From Pleurostoma richardsiae (lineage: Eukaryota; Ascomycota; Sordariomycetes; Calosphaeriales; Pleurostomataceae): DNA of 64,000 nucleotides. The notes under the pieces are model-generated. The model was not told where the DNA came from and searched no databases. It saw only the letters and a program-made list of their open reading frames with translations. This document shows, one piece after another, positions 22,964 to 34,643 of this stretch; position 1 is the stretch's first letter, and the number at the start of each line of letters is the position of its first letter. The stretch spans positions 186,001-250,000 of the forward strand of contig JANBVO010000039.1 in the NCBI GenBank assembly GCA_030052745.1. Direction: 5' to 3'. A program made the position numbers and the translations under genes.

Positions 22964-24797
22964 ATGGCCCCTCTGGAAAAAGGCCCGTCGGCCACGGCTG
23001 AGCCGCAGGATGACATCGCCGCTGGCAGCATCTCCGAAATCCCCGCGGCTGAGCATAACAACAAGGGCCTCCTTGACAGCTACGATCTGAAGAAGATTGA
23101 CAGAGCCGCCGAGTTCCTTGCCAACAATGGACCATATCCGCGCATGACCCCTGAGCAGGAGAAGAAGATTCTCAAAAAAGTCGATGCCTGGCTGATTCCA
23201 ACAGTATGTATCGATTGCCCATTTTTAACATCAACAAGCATGCAGCCAACATCCTGTTCGAAAGCAGTGGCTTACTTTACACAGCTTATGTTCATGGCAA
23301 CCTTGAGCGCCATCGACAAGGTTGAGTTAGCCACGGCTGCATTATACGGATTCTCTACCGACAATGGACTGCATGGTCAGCAATATAGCTGGTGCAGTAG
23401 CATTCTATCGATTGGTGTAAGCCTGGACTCGAGCTAGATATTCGAAACGACGGCTTGAGAAGGCTTACAGGACATCTAGATGATCGTCGGCACATTCCCA
23501 ATGACTTATGTCGTACACCGACTTCCGACGGCGAAGACTATTGCTTGCTGCTCCGTGCTGTGGTCGACCATGACTCTCCTGATGTCGATTCAATCCGGCT
23601 TTGCTGGTATCATGACCCTTAGGTTCTTCATGGGGTTTTTCGAAAGTATCATCAGCCCGGGCTACCTGCTCATCGTCGGCAACTTCTGGAAATCCCGCGA
23701 GCAGCCGTGGAGACTCGCCAGTCAGTGGCCACGGCCATCGTTTCCTTGATCAATATTGACATTACCACAGTTATTTCCTCCGCTACATCTTCGGTCTTCA
23801 ACGGCTTTTGGTCCTGGGTAGTCGGCCAGATACCCGAGGACGCCCCTCTCCAGCGGTGGCAGTATCTCTTCCTAATAACAGGATCCATCAACGTCTGCTA
23901 TTCCATCTACCTCTACTTCTACCTGCCCGACTCGCCGATGAATGCGCACTTTCTCACGCAGGAGGAGAAGTGGCATGCCATCAAGCGAGTTGCCGACAAC
24001 AAGATCGGGATTGAAAACCATACATGGAAATGGTCGCAGGCTCTCGAGACGGTCGTGGACGCCAAATTCTGGCTGCAGTTTTTCTTCAACATTGCGATCA
24101 ATATCTCCAACGGTGCTCTCATCAACTTCAGCCCTATCATTGTTAAAGGGTTGGGATACAGTTCCCAGACTTCTTCTCTACTCGGCATGCCGAATGGAGT
24201 TCTCTCATCTATTTCCAGCGTCATTTTCTGCTATCTCGCTGGGCGATGGACGAATCGCCGGTGCCTATGCGTTATAATCGCGTGCATCCCGCCGCTAGTC
24301 GGCACAGTGCTCGTCTATGCTCTCCCGCGGAGCAACATGGTGGCCCAGATGTTTGGGCTGTATCTTATGTACTTCTATTGGGGTAAGGAAGGCTGGCTCA
24401 GTACCCTTGAAAAGGCACGACGATTAACGACCAAATAGGACCATATGCTACCGCACAGACTTTGCCCGTTGCTAACACAGCAGGACATACGAAGCGGGCT
24501 GTCACCTACAGCATGCTTCATGTTGGCTACGGCGTCGGCAATATGATCGGTCCCCAGACATTCCGAGAAAATCAAGCTCCGCGTTACACCGGTGGCATTA
24601 TCGCTTCACTTGTGACGTTTTGCGCCTCCGCTGGGTTCATGGGCCTGTACTGGATTGTCGCCGCTTGGCAGAACAAAGCTAAGGACAACAAGTATGGCAC
24701 GGTTCCGGAACTCGACACGGAGGAGGTCGACGTGTTGGTACATGAATACTTGGACAAGACGGATGTTGAGCAAGAATACTTCAGATATACTACGTAG
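22964..24797 (+). CDS. MFS anion/allantoate-type permease (Dal5-like)
   Basis: Five exons (22964..23203, 23285..23416, 23480..23720, 23771..24382, 24439..24797) give 527 aa. A polar N-terminus leads to the family start KKVDAWLIPTLMFMATLSAIDK, then about 12 helices, with TLRFFMGFFESIISPGYLLI in helix 4-5 and WKSREQPWR before the central loop. The later NMIGPQTFRENQAPRY motif is characteristic of Dal5/Tna1-type anion:cation symporters. The exon 3 to 4 junction looks like a frameshift at first sight; a 50-nt GTCAGT..CAG intron (23721..23770) restores the family length. Likely substrates are allantoate, ureidosuccinate, nicotinate or a small dipeptide-like acid. The pairing with oxoprolinase suggests a cyclic or acidic nitrogen source. 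Confidence 0.88.
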
Positions 24798-27700
24798 AGA
24801 CTCTAGAGATGGGTAGTCAGCAGCGGGTATGGGAGAAAACGGCGGCGAAGAGTTCGATAACGCATCCAGAAGGGAGTAGCCCAAGGACGGACCATATACG
24901 AGTAATAGTGAAAAATGGCTCTGCTCGCCGAGGAACTGCTGTGGTGACAACGCCGATGCGTGAAGCTGGTCCGGACTGGTGTATATCCTTGCGATCTTAA
25001 GCACATGTTTTAGGCTGATTTTCAGTCAGCGAAATTCACAGTGGAAATCCAATGACTTTCCACGGACCTAACATCATTGGAACAGCCGTACGTCGCCGCC
25101 TCCTAAAGACCTGAGATGTCACGCTGACGGCCGCTATGAAACTGCATCCTGTGGTCTCCGTTGTCCTGAAACTTTTGAGGCCCATCTGGGCATTGCTGCT
25201 TATATAAAAGGCAAACTTGGGCGGAGTGTGGACATTAGATTTGTCCGGTTTCTGCTGGCAGGCTGCAATCTTCCGCTTCGCACCGAAATTTTCGCCGTAG
25301 GATTTATGATAGGATTAAACACTTGAGGGACATCCATTATATCTTCCCTGGAGTTAGTCTAGGGTGCCCTTGTTAGTTCTTCGGTATCAGACGAATTTAA
25401 GGTGTCCCTTGTCCTGCCATTGCTACCACCCTAGGATGTTGACTGAGATACCCCGCGGAGCCAATCACGAACTTCCATCAGGTTGGCGGACCACCTGTGG
25501 ACATGATTGAAATGGAGCTTCTCTCGGCAAAAGCGGTCTCTGTTGCCCTCGTTCGAGGGTTGTAGCTCTCGATACAGCAAAGGGCAGCAGTGGCACATCG
25601 TGGCATCTAGGAACTATTGAGAACTTTGCAACAGCATTGGTCACATTTTGGGATACATATATTCCGACTTGCCTAAATCAAGGTCATATCTTGAGTTATC
25701 TTCTCAATGTGACTTCATTCATCTGCAATGCTCGTGACCTCGTCTGCACGGGCACTCTTTACGTATTTCCTGTACATCTCAACTATATGCCGCTCTGTTA
25801 TACGCCGCCCGTTCTGGAGTCCGTACTCCACAACTGGGCTATGGTAAATTCGACTAGCTTAACATAGGCCACGTCTCCGTTGCATTCAAACGGGGTAAGA
25901 AAGTGTCACTACATAGTAGAGCGGTGGGCCTCTCAGCGAGAGAGATTAAACCTTAGCAGCTTTGTTCTGCACGGATGCTTCTTAGTAGCATATAACTGAC
26001 CATGCCAAGCTTGGAATATCCCCGAGTATGAGCACGGGGTAACTGAGTAACGGACCTCTTCTGACTGGTTGCAAAGATAACCGCGGCAAGTTCTATCCGG
26101 CATATTTTGGTTGGTACGGCTCGCCCGTCCTGCATTCTGCCGCGTTGCTCGCAGTAGTCCCACGCCAGCTCCATTACTGTGGTGAGCTGATAGGCCTGGG
26201 GTCTGCGAGATGCAGGGGCATAGTCACATTACGGTGCTGACGAAAAAACTCAAAGACGAACATCTGGGGTTGTCGTGGGGATCCCGACCTTGCAGTGCTC
26301 TGAACCAGACAATGACTGCATGCTTGAGATCGGATGGTCACAGACCACGAGACTCACTCGAGCCAGCATCAGCACGACACTACTAATTCTGTGAAAGAAG
26401 CCAATGGACGGCTTGCAAAGCCGCCTCTCCTCACGACCCTTCTTCGTGTTCGTCAAGGTCATTGGCGCTTCAAGTCGTGCTTGCGAGTGCAACGGCGGCA
26501 GATTTGGCCGCGACGGATTACGTGGACGGTGGGCCGGGCTATCATATTACCCCACAGTCCGGACATTGACTGCCGTTCGACGGAAGAGCACCGGGGCCGG
26601 CCCCGTAGCAAAAAAACATGGGTCACCCGGGTAAGCGAGAGGAGGTTGATGCGGCTCTTGGCAGTACGCGTCAGCTTTTTTGCAGGTTTTTCCCAAAGCG
26701 CGGACTCAGCTCTCTTCTGAGACAGGAACTATGACATGGGGTGCATATGCACATGCGTCTGTGCGACGAGTCCGGCGCCAAGGACCCTGATTTCCTCGCG
26801 TGCGGGAGGGTAAGGGCAAGCAAGGTAACGTTAAGGTGTGTACACTACGAATAGACTCGCCGGCTGCAGAGACTGCAGCCAGTCATCGCAGCGACGGTCA
26901 GTTCCCCGAGTGGAGCTACGCGTCAGGCTCCCGATGCAAAGAAAGCAATAGCACGGTTCCGCGCGGTTCGCTCACGGACCTCGCGCATACGCAGATACGC
27001 TACGGTACGGAGTACGCCCCTTCACATCGACAGTGCCAAGTCGTCGGACTATATTGACAGGGCTGTCATCCTGCAATGCCCGGGATTCATGCTAATCATT
27101 ACCTAGGTTAGCCGTCCCGTCCCGTCGATTAACCGAGGCGTGATTCGTCCTCTTCCCCAGTCGGAGTGTTCCCTAAGGAGCTCGCTCTCGTTAAGGGTTA
27201 TGGTTCGCAGACAGGACGCGACGCCTCGCCGGGTTTAATCCCTTGTGCTAGCTCGGCATCTCTGTACTAATTGCGGACTACCCGAGACCGCGGAAGAATC
27301 CGTTCCAGATGGATCTGCGCATTTGTCCAGATAAACTCTCCTATGCTTACTTGCTTGCGATGGGTCCCTAGTACCATGGAGACAGCCCTTGTCCCGGTGT
27401 CTTCCCGAAGTGCCCTAAGGACTTGCAAACCTAATGACAACACTAAGTATGACAGCGACAGCAAAGAATGCCGTAACCTATGTAATAGATCACGAAGACT
27501 TTATCTCGCGTATGAGTCCACGCCCACCGTCTCATCGGCTACGGAGTAGTTTGCCGCTCGGGGACAACGTAGGGACAAGGTCTCCCCGGCTCATATTGGT
27601 TACTAGCTCGAAAGCACGACCCTCAGAACCTTATACAAATCTTTCAAGGTGGGTCAAGGACTCTAGGAACGCCCGAACCTCTGACCCTCTACTGTGTTGG

Positions 27701-28330
27701 CGACCTCTCAGGGAACTTAACTCTGGGCTCTAGCATACGCGGCAATCGCATTAGCCCCAGTTCTACAGGCCGCGAAGAAACTTTTCTGCAGTCGTATTGC
27801 AACTTTGAGCCCATCGTCGTCAGCAAAGGTCTGAGGGCGGGTGTTCTAAGACGTATTAGCTGCGACCACGTCACATTCTGGTCCTCAAAGGGACTCTAGC
27901 TCTGGATGTCTGCTGGCGAACGAGGCATAGTACAGCGCACAAGCTGCAGCGTATCGCCCAGCAGCGGAGCAATATGAAGCTGCACCTGAACCAACGCGGA
28001 GATTGCAACTGTGTCTGGATGCGTGCTTCCGTCGTCAACGATGCCTAATGCATCGCAGGAGAGACAATAGAGCGCCTAGGGCAGGCGAGGCCTTCGGCCT
28101 GCATGCGGTCAAAGAGCCATGTTGACGAACACGAGCCGACCATGCAGCCTGCTGACCGGGCTGGGTCAATACGGCTTCGTCTCGGTGTTGCAACTCGAGA
28201 CAGAGACCGTGGTTGAATACATAAAGGGCGTGAAGCACCATGTGAGGACAACTCCTGAATAGCCAGTCACCGCTCCAGTGTTCTCTGACCGGAAGACATT
28301 CACTCGTTCTCATCGTTGCCTTTTTTCAGA
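24798..28330. other. Gene-poor stretch of 3.5 kb
   Basis: No ORF here exceeds about 130 codons and none shows a domain, signal peptide or plausible exon chain. A good TATA sequence (TATATAAAAG, 25201..25210) is followed by no coding region. No tRNA or transposon ends were recognised. Confidence 0.4.
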
Positions 28331-30221
28331 ATGAAGCTCTCACTCTCTTCATTCTTGTCCCTCGCTTTAGGCTCTTCGGCCATTTCTATCCCTTGGCCCT
28401 CATCTCATGAACAGTCATTTTCCATCAAGCCACGCGAAACCTGTGACAACACCGCGACGTCTCGCAGTTGCTGGGGGAACTACTCCATCGACACCAACTA
28501 CTACGAGGAGACACCTGATACTGGTGTCACCCGCGAGTACTGGCTGTCCGTTGAAGAAACAACTTGTGCACCGGACGGGTACCAGCGGACATGCATGACC
28601 TTCAACGGCACCGTGCCTGGCCCGGCGCTCATAGCTGACTGGGGAGATGAACTGGTGATCCATATCACCAACAACATGGAAGTCAACGGCACCAGCATCC
28701 ACTGGCATGGAATCCGTCAGCTCAACAGCATTGAGCACGATGGAGTCCCCGGTGTCACCCAGTGCCCCATTGCCCCGGGGGAGTCTCTCACCTACAAGTT
28801 CCGCGTCACACAGTACGGCAGCACCTGGTACCACAGCCATTTCAGTCTCCAGTATGCCGAAGGTCTTTTCGGGCCCATGATCCTGAACGGCCCGGCAACT
28901 GCAGACTACGACGAGGATCTCGGCGTCCTCTTCCTCCAGGACTGGCACCACATCGAGGCCTTCACCATGTGGAATACTGCCAAGCTTGGGGCTGCACCCA
29001 CACTCGATACAGGCCTCATTAACGGGACCAACACATGGGACTGTTCGGACTCGTCCGACGAGAAATGCGTCGGCGGCGGCAAGAAGTTTGAGATGGTGTT
29101 CGAATCTGGCAAAAAATACCGGTTGAGCGTGCTCAACGCCGCCATCGAGGGCCACTTCCAGTTCTCCATCGACGGACACAGCATGACGGTCATATCTAAC
29201 GACCTGGTCCCCATCGTTCCATACACTGCTGACAGTGTCCTCGTGACCATGGGCCAGCGATATGACGTTATCATCGAGGCCAATGCTGACGCGGGCGACT
29301 ACTGGATCCGAGCTGGGTGGGTGGAGGCGTGCGCGACGAACGACAACCCGGACAACATGACGGGCATCCTTCGCTATGACTCTAGCAGCACTGATGACCC
29401 AACCACCACGAGCAGCGTCGAGGCCACCACCAGCTGCGGTGATGAAGCGCTTGAGAGCCTGGTACCATACCTGTCTCTCGACGTAACTAGCATGCCAGTC
29501 ATCACCTCTGAGCAGATGGGCTTCACGTTCGACTCGTACTTCAAGTGGACAATCAACTCGAGCAGTCTGTACATGAACTGGTCGAGCCCGACTCTGGAGA
29601 AGATCTTCAACAACGAGTCTGTCTTCCCGACCGACTATAACTGTGTTGAAGTTGACGTGAGTCCCACCTACCCCTTTGGCACATTCGAGCTGTGAACTGA
29701 AACGGGCCGGTGTAGAAAACGTCCACTGACGACGAATGGGCCGTGCTGGTAATCCAAGACGAGACCGGACTCGGGTGAGCACTAAAAGATCCCTCCCGTC
29801 TTCGCAACCTTTCGATTATTCCATATTATGCGTTCATCCCACTGACCCGGTCCTCCCAATCAGGCTCTATCACCCCATCCACCTGCACGGCCACGATTTC
29901 TGGGTCCTGTCGCAAGAGGTTGGTGTATTTGACGGAACCACCTCCGGCTTCAACACGGCCAACCCCCCTCGGCGTGACGTTGCCACGCTTCCAGGCAACG
30001 GCTACCTCGCCATCGCCTTCCAGCTCGACAATCCAGGAGCCTGGCTGGTGCATTGTCACATCGCGTGGCACGCGAGCGAGGGTCTCTCTCTGGAGTTTGT
30101 GGAGAGCGCAAGTGAGATCGCGGGCAACGTGGTCGACACAACGCCGTTTACTGACACGTGCAACACATGGAACACGTATACGGCGGTTGAGGTGTGGCCG
30201 CAGGATGACTCTGGCATTTGA
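28331..30221 (+). CDS. Secreted laccase-like multicopper oxidase
   Basis: Three exons (28331..29656, 29716..29774, 29864..30221) give 580 aa. A signal peptide (MKLSLSSFLSLALGSSAISI) is followed by three cupredoxin domains. All copper motifs are present: HWHG (residues 124-127), HSH (168-170), HPIHLHG (465-471) and HCHIAWH (525-531). The residue ten past the T1 Cys is Leu, so the type-1 copper lacks a Met axial ligand, as in many mid-to-high-potential laccases. It should oxidise phenolic or related substrates and reduce oxygen to water outside the cell. About ten N-glycosylation sequons are visible. A long antisense ORF covers the same DNA and is a shadow. The true substrate (lignin phenols, pigment precursor, metal) is unknown. 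Confidence 0.94.
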
Positions 30222-30393
30222 AGGAGGATGCACTTTTAACCATCGTCTAAGATCTCCTGATTCTGCAATTTCTTGATGATAATGTCAGCATGCTTGCTCT
30301 TCTCTATGTACTTACTCTTGGAAATGGCGATGGCTCAGGCCACTTACGAGATCTCAAAGTTGTACCTCCATGGGAAGAACCCGTGGCCCACCC

Positions 30394-30792
30394 TCAAACG
30401 TCGGGTCGGCTCCATCGTCCCCCTCCTGCGGCGTGTATTGGCCTCTCCTGCACCGAGCAGAAGCAGAACTTGACGCCGAATGACTCACGCCGGTAGAGAC
30501 TGCGCCGCCTAAGACCACGATCTTGTGCTCTGCTGGCAGCTGAACGTCCGATGGTCCAGCAACTGAGAGACGGGACCCGCCGTGGAAGATTCCCATGACG
30601 TCCGCCTTCCCCACATAAGCTGATGATGACCAATGACGAGCCGAGATAGACGAGCGTACCAATCAGCGCGATCAGAGGGCCCGTAGCAGGAACTGCTTCA
30701 GGGGCGACGATGCTCAAAGGCATGAGAACTATAAGAACCAGGAGTGACACGGTGAATAAGGAGAATTCATCATCCTGAACAACGCAAGACAT
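30394..30792 (-). CDS. Doubtful small membrane ORF (132 aa)
   Basis: An uninterrupted minus-strand ORF starting MSCVVQDDEFSLFTVSLL. Its first ~65 residues contain two strongly hydrophobic segments. The rest is Arg/Ser-rich and does not look like a conserved protein. A switch to the +1 frame near 30610 would give a better-looking tail (VMGIFHGGSRLSVAG), but the only intron that would do it is about 40 nt. It lies between the laccase and the dehydrogenase. It could be a real short gene with an unresolved intron, or non-coding. Confidence 0.25.
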   Translation of the reverse strand: MSCVVQDDEFSLFTVSLLVLIVLMPLSIVAPEAVPATGPLIALIGTLVYLGSSLVIISLCGEGGRHGNLPRRVPSLSCWTIGRSAASRAQDRGLRRRSLYRRESFGVKFCFCSVQERPIHAAGGGRWSRPDV

Positions 30793-30869
30793 ACAAATTC
30801 ATTACATCTAACAGCTCCCTGAACGAACCAATCCACCAGAACTCAAATCCCTCTACTTTACGCGCAACG

Positions 30870-31946
30870 ATGAACCCCGTGAATACCAAGCCTTATAAGC
30901 TTCCATCTGACGCAGTCTGGCTGAGTGAGTTTCTGGCCTTCCTGTTTTTGAGGTGATGCGTTTGGCATGTGTGGCTCAATCTCATCCCTCTCGACAGTTA
31001 CTGGCTGCTCGTCGGGCATTGGTCGCACCCTTGCGAGCCTAGTCGCGAGCAAGCCAGACCAGCGGTTGATTGCTACGGCGCGCAATCCGTCAAGTCTCTC
31101 CCACCTCCCGGATGAGAACCCCAGGATCCTTAAGCTCGCCCTGGACGTAACATCGCCCACCTCGGTGAACGCGGCATTTGCCGCGGCCTCAGAGCACTTT
31201 GGTAAAGACTTCCATCTCGACGTTGTGGTCAACAACGCGGGTTATTCGCTCTCTGGGGACACCGAATCGGCGACAGAGGAGGAGACGCATCAAGAGATCG
31301 AGACCCTTTTCTTCGGCACGGCGCGAGTAACAACGCGCGCCATTGAGGTTATGCGCCAAGCTGAAGACCACAGGGGCGGGATAATATTCAATATCTCATC
31401 GCTCGCCGGGTTGTGCGCTTTCCCAGGGCATGCGTACTACCACGCGGGCAAATTCGCTGTCGAAGGCTGGTCGGAGTCTGTTGCAAGGGAGATGCACCCG
31501 GACTGGAACAGTGAGTCCCTCCCCGAATTGACGCACGTCCGCTTTTCTGTGGCAGTTGTATGAACCAAGGAACGATCCATCGCGAATTCGTCTGACTTCC
31601 TCTCTTTCTAGTCAACTTCTGCATCGTAGAGCCAAGCGGTGTCAAAACCAACTTTGAAGGACATAGCAAGGCGCATACCAAGCCGCACCCGGCATACATG
31701 GCGGATGATATGCCGGCCCGGAAACTGGAGGCCTTTGTCGGCCAGGGAATCAAGAAAGGAGTAGGCATGCTTGAACCGTCCGAAGTTGCGGAGGCCATAT
31801 ACAAGATTGCTAGTCGTGGCGAGCAGGTTCCTTTGCGGCTCCCACTCGGTCCGACGGCTTGGAAACTTGCAAAGATGAAGTTTGAGGGTCTCTTGAAGGA
31901 TCTTGACGCAGTCAAGGAGATTAGTGCCATGGGCCAGCAGATCTAA
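30870..31946 (+). CDS. Short-chain dehydrogenase/reductase
   Basis: Three exons (30870..30924, 30998..31510, 31612..31946) give 300 aa, a classical SDR length. The NAD(P)-binding TGCSSGIG is at residues 20-27, NNAG at ~97-100, the catalytic Ser in NISSLAG (~152), and YxxxK as Y166-K170. The first intron splits the codon just before the TGxxxGIG motif. The C-terminal half (VEPSGVKTNF, then a helical tail) resembles fungal oxidoreductases annotated as ketoreductases or retinol-dehydrogenase-like. Cofactor choice and substrate are not clear; Arg in the loop after strand 2 (TARNPS) leans to NADP. It follows the laccase on the same strand, with only the doubtful ORF between. Confidence 0.93.
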
Positions 31947-32594
31947 AGGTGGCATGTTGAGGTTTTAGAATGACAGTCATCTACTGCATCTCAGGGTTGC
32001 CCGCTGCAATGTGACCCATCCTATCCGACCTTCCTCTCCTAGTCTTCTTATCTCACACGGCGAAAGACGTCTCTGAAGTACCCAATCCTCCGCATTTCTC
32101 GTCTGTAGGTTGTCTCGGTCGTATAAGCCTACTAAGGTTCTCTGCAACCACCAAGATACTCCAGTTAATAAGATTAGAGATCCCGCGAGCAAGCTCAGCC
32201 CCGTCTCGATGATGGTGCTGAGCTATCTCCTCTGATAATTTCTCGAGCTCGAGAAAAGCTATATCCGGCTGAACCTTCTGATTTGATATGGCAGCGACAG
32301 TCTTGGCCTCAAAAAGCGCTCGTGAATCACACCCCAGCGAGCATACCGCATATTAATCCAGGAAAAAGAATCTAGACTCCCTAGATGAGCTAATAACGAG
32401 CAAGATGACCTCTCTGCAAAGATGAAAATTGTCTGTATTCAAATGTATTGTGCGGATTCTTCTTTATCTGCAACGTTGAGCACCAACCATGATATATACA
32501 TTGAAAAAAAAAGTTCAAGGTGTACAATGAAGGAATTAATTAGTCATGGAAGCAACAGTGAACTTCCCTCCCCTGGCGTGTCGGAGCTGTGCTT
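31947..32594. other. Intergenic between convergent genes
   Basis: 648 bp between convergent genes, holding both 3' ends. AT-rich around 32390-32540. No gene seen. Confidence 0.4.
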
Positions 32595-33404
32595 TCAGTA
32601 CCGCGCGAGTTCAATGTCTAGGTGCCCGCCGTTGCTGAAACCAGTACACCCACCGGACGGATTCCCATCATACGTCCCGTAGGAAGCTCCCGGCTGGCTA
32701 CCCGCCGCGCAGTTGACGAGATCGTAGGTCCCAGAGCTCCCGCACGTGTTTCCGCTCTTACATTGGAATGCGCAGGTGTACATGTTGGCTACGCAGCCAG
32801 ACGCCGCGACCTTGAGCGACATGACGTTTCCGCCCATGTTCACCTCACGGCTAATATCGACTGTTGCGTACTGCCCGGTTGTGAACTCGCCCCACGTGTT
32901 GTAGATCTGACCGTACTGGCTCAACACCGTCACCTGGTTGTTGAGCGCAGCCCACGCGCCAGAGATACCGTTAGCGACGGAGATGGTGACCGAGTCGCCT
33001 GTATTAGGCAAGGAGTAGGAGATCTGCGGGGTGCGGACGTTCATAAACGACGCTTGATAGTCGCCACTTGGGGCGTTCCAGAGGATTAGTGCCACGGGAA
33101 CAGGGCTGGGGTTGGTCGCCTGGTTGGTGAATGTGAAAGTGTTGGGTCCGTCAGAACCTATCCAAACCACGCCATTGTTAGATGTCGGGTTGGCTCCCTG
33201 GCCTGCCATGCCAATGTCGGACATATGCTGGCAGTCAGCTGCGCTGAGTCCGTACGCCAGAGTCCTGCAGCTGAATGATCGTTTGGTGACTGGGGCAGGG
33301 AGTGTGAAGTTCAGCAGGCTGTTTGGAATCATGGTTGGGGCCGCTGCCGTGGATGCGACACATGCCAGGACCCAGCACAGGAGGGATAAGGTCCACGTAG
33401 CCAT
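32595..33404 (-). CDS. Secreted 8-Cys protein of unknown function (269 aa)
   Basis: Single exon on the minus strand. The signal peptide is MATWTLSLLCWVLACVASTAAA. A dibasic KR at residues 41-42 looks like a Kex2 site, which would remove a ~20-residue propeptide. The mature part has eight Cys, enough for four disulfides. It is rich in Asn, Gly, Ser and Thr, has beta-type alternation throughout, and ends SGGCTGFSNGGHLDIELARY. I could not place it in a family. Extracellular, disulfide-stabilised beta-sheet proteins of this kind in fungi are often effectors, allergens or carbohydrate-binding proteins, but nothing here decides between these. A TTTAAATA-type element lies just upstream (about 33421-33430). 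Confidence 0.8.
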   Translation of the reverse strand: MATWTLSLLCWVLACVASTAAAPTMIPNSLLNFTLPAPVTKRSFSCRTLAYGLSAADCQHMSDIGMAGQGANPTSNNGVVWIGSDGPNTFTFTNQATNPSPVPVALILWNAPSGDYQASFMNVRTPQISYSLPNTGDSVTISVANGISGAWAALNNQVTVLSQYGQIYNTWGEFTTGQYATVDISREVNMGGNVMSLKVAASGCVANMYTCAFQCKSGNTCGSSGTYDLVNCAAGSQPGASYGTYDGNPSGGCTGFSNGGHLDIELARY

Positions 33405-34643
33405 AGCAAAGGTAATACTCTTATTTAAAATGAATAAATGAAGGTTAGGGAGTGACTAGAATGGTAAAGAGTGTATGATGACTTCAAAAGAGTGTACAAA
33501 GCATTGATTTGGCTTTTCTGGCGTCTAGAGCTACGCTGTCTCTTTCGAGAGAAGGGAATAGACTCCTTCTTATATCAGGTGTACGCTTACAGTTGTCTTC
33601 CTCTTGTGTGGTCTCTTGGCATTTGGACCTTAACGTAACTGCTTGTATGACGATGTTGAAGCGACGTCGTGGAGGAGCACGCGTTTACTGCCCAAATAGT
33701 CGAGTTCGCGGCGCTCCCTCGGTCAACAAGGAGGACAAGAATGGGAAGACGATGCAGCATTAACCAGCATTAGAAGGCTTATGTGGCCACGCGCTCAGCA
33801 AATCCCGTGTTTTCCTGTCCGGTCTTCCTCCAAAGGCCAGAGGTCTATACAACACCGTGTTAACGTTACAGGCAGACTCTCATCTCAAAAAGCCACTACT
33901 TAGGTCAGCTTTAGATGAGTTTGTCAAAGTCGACCTGCAGCCGTGCTCGACCCCTGACAGGCTCCCCAGGCTGTCCACGTGTGAGGAACCAAGGGCAGCA
34001 TCTCGATCATACGCATGCCCTCTAACCTGTGTGTCTATGTCGTTTATCTAAGCTAGACATGAAATGCTGCCAGCCTCGTGATTCGGCGGCTGTTCCGATC
34101 CAGGGGTCATGGCTGAGTTGCCGGATTGGGCGTGAAACAGCGCGAAGGATCGCCTCGTCAGATGCCAATGGGGCCACACACTCGTTGGCGTTAACCTCAA
34201 TTGTCAATCATGTTGTATTATGAAGCTATCAATTTAGCCATCAAGCCAATAGAATAACCTTAGTGCCACCAATATTCCTTGCAGAGTTTTCTCCATGGGC
34301 GGCAATGGTATAGGGGTTATACGTGACGAGACCCTTATCTACAGTCTTTCCTGAGGCATACTCAAGGCTAAGCCCTCTCTGTTGCTTCCGTAGACAAGGT
34401 TTTCTGTCTCGACGCTCTTTACAACCCATTAAGATTAAAGTAGTCTAATATAAAAGTTATCCAAGCTTCCGTTCTGTATTCCTCTCCAACGGCGCAATCA
34501 AGCCTTCGGTGGCTTTAAGGTACAGACGCGTGTTTCTAGCAAGTATGGAGAATAGAATCAGGTTGATGTTCTGATAATTGGTGAGTCTTTCTTGAAACAA
34601 TTATAGAATTGCCTATCATCAGTAGCCTGCTCGCAATACGATA
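33405..34643. other. Intergenic, nothing recognised
   Basis: 1,239 bp between the start of the secreted protein gene and the end of the Zn2Cys6 gene. Short ORFs only. No RNA gene or repeat identified. Confidence 0.35.

Noticed and set aside
23700-23780. Apparent frameshift in the Dal5-like permease
   Set aside because: A 50-nt GTCAGT..CAG intron restores frame and the usual family length, so no mutation is needed.
28415-29782. 455-codon open frame antisense to the laccase
   Set aside because: It mirrors the GC-rich codon use of a well-supported gene with all copper motifs; its own translation is His/Val/Asp-rich and domain-free.
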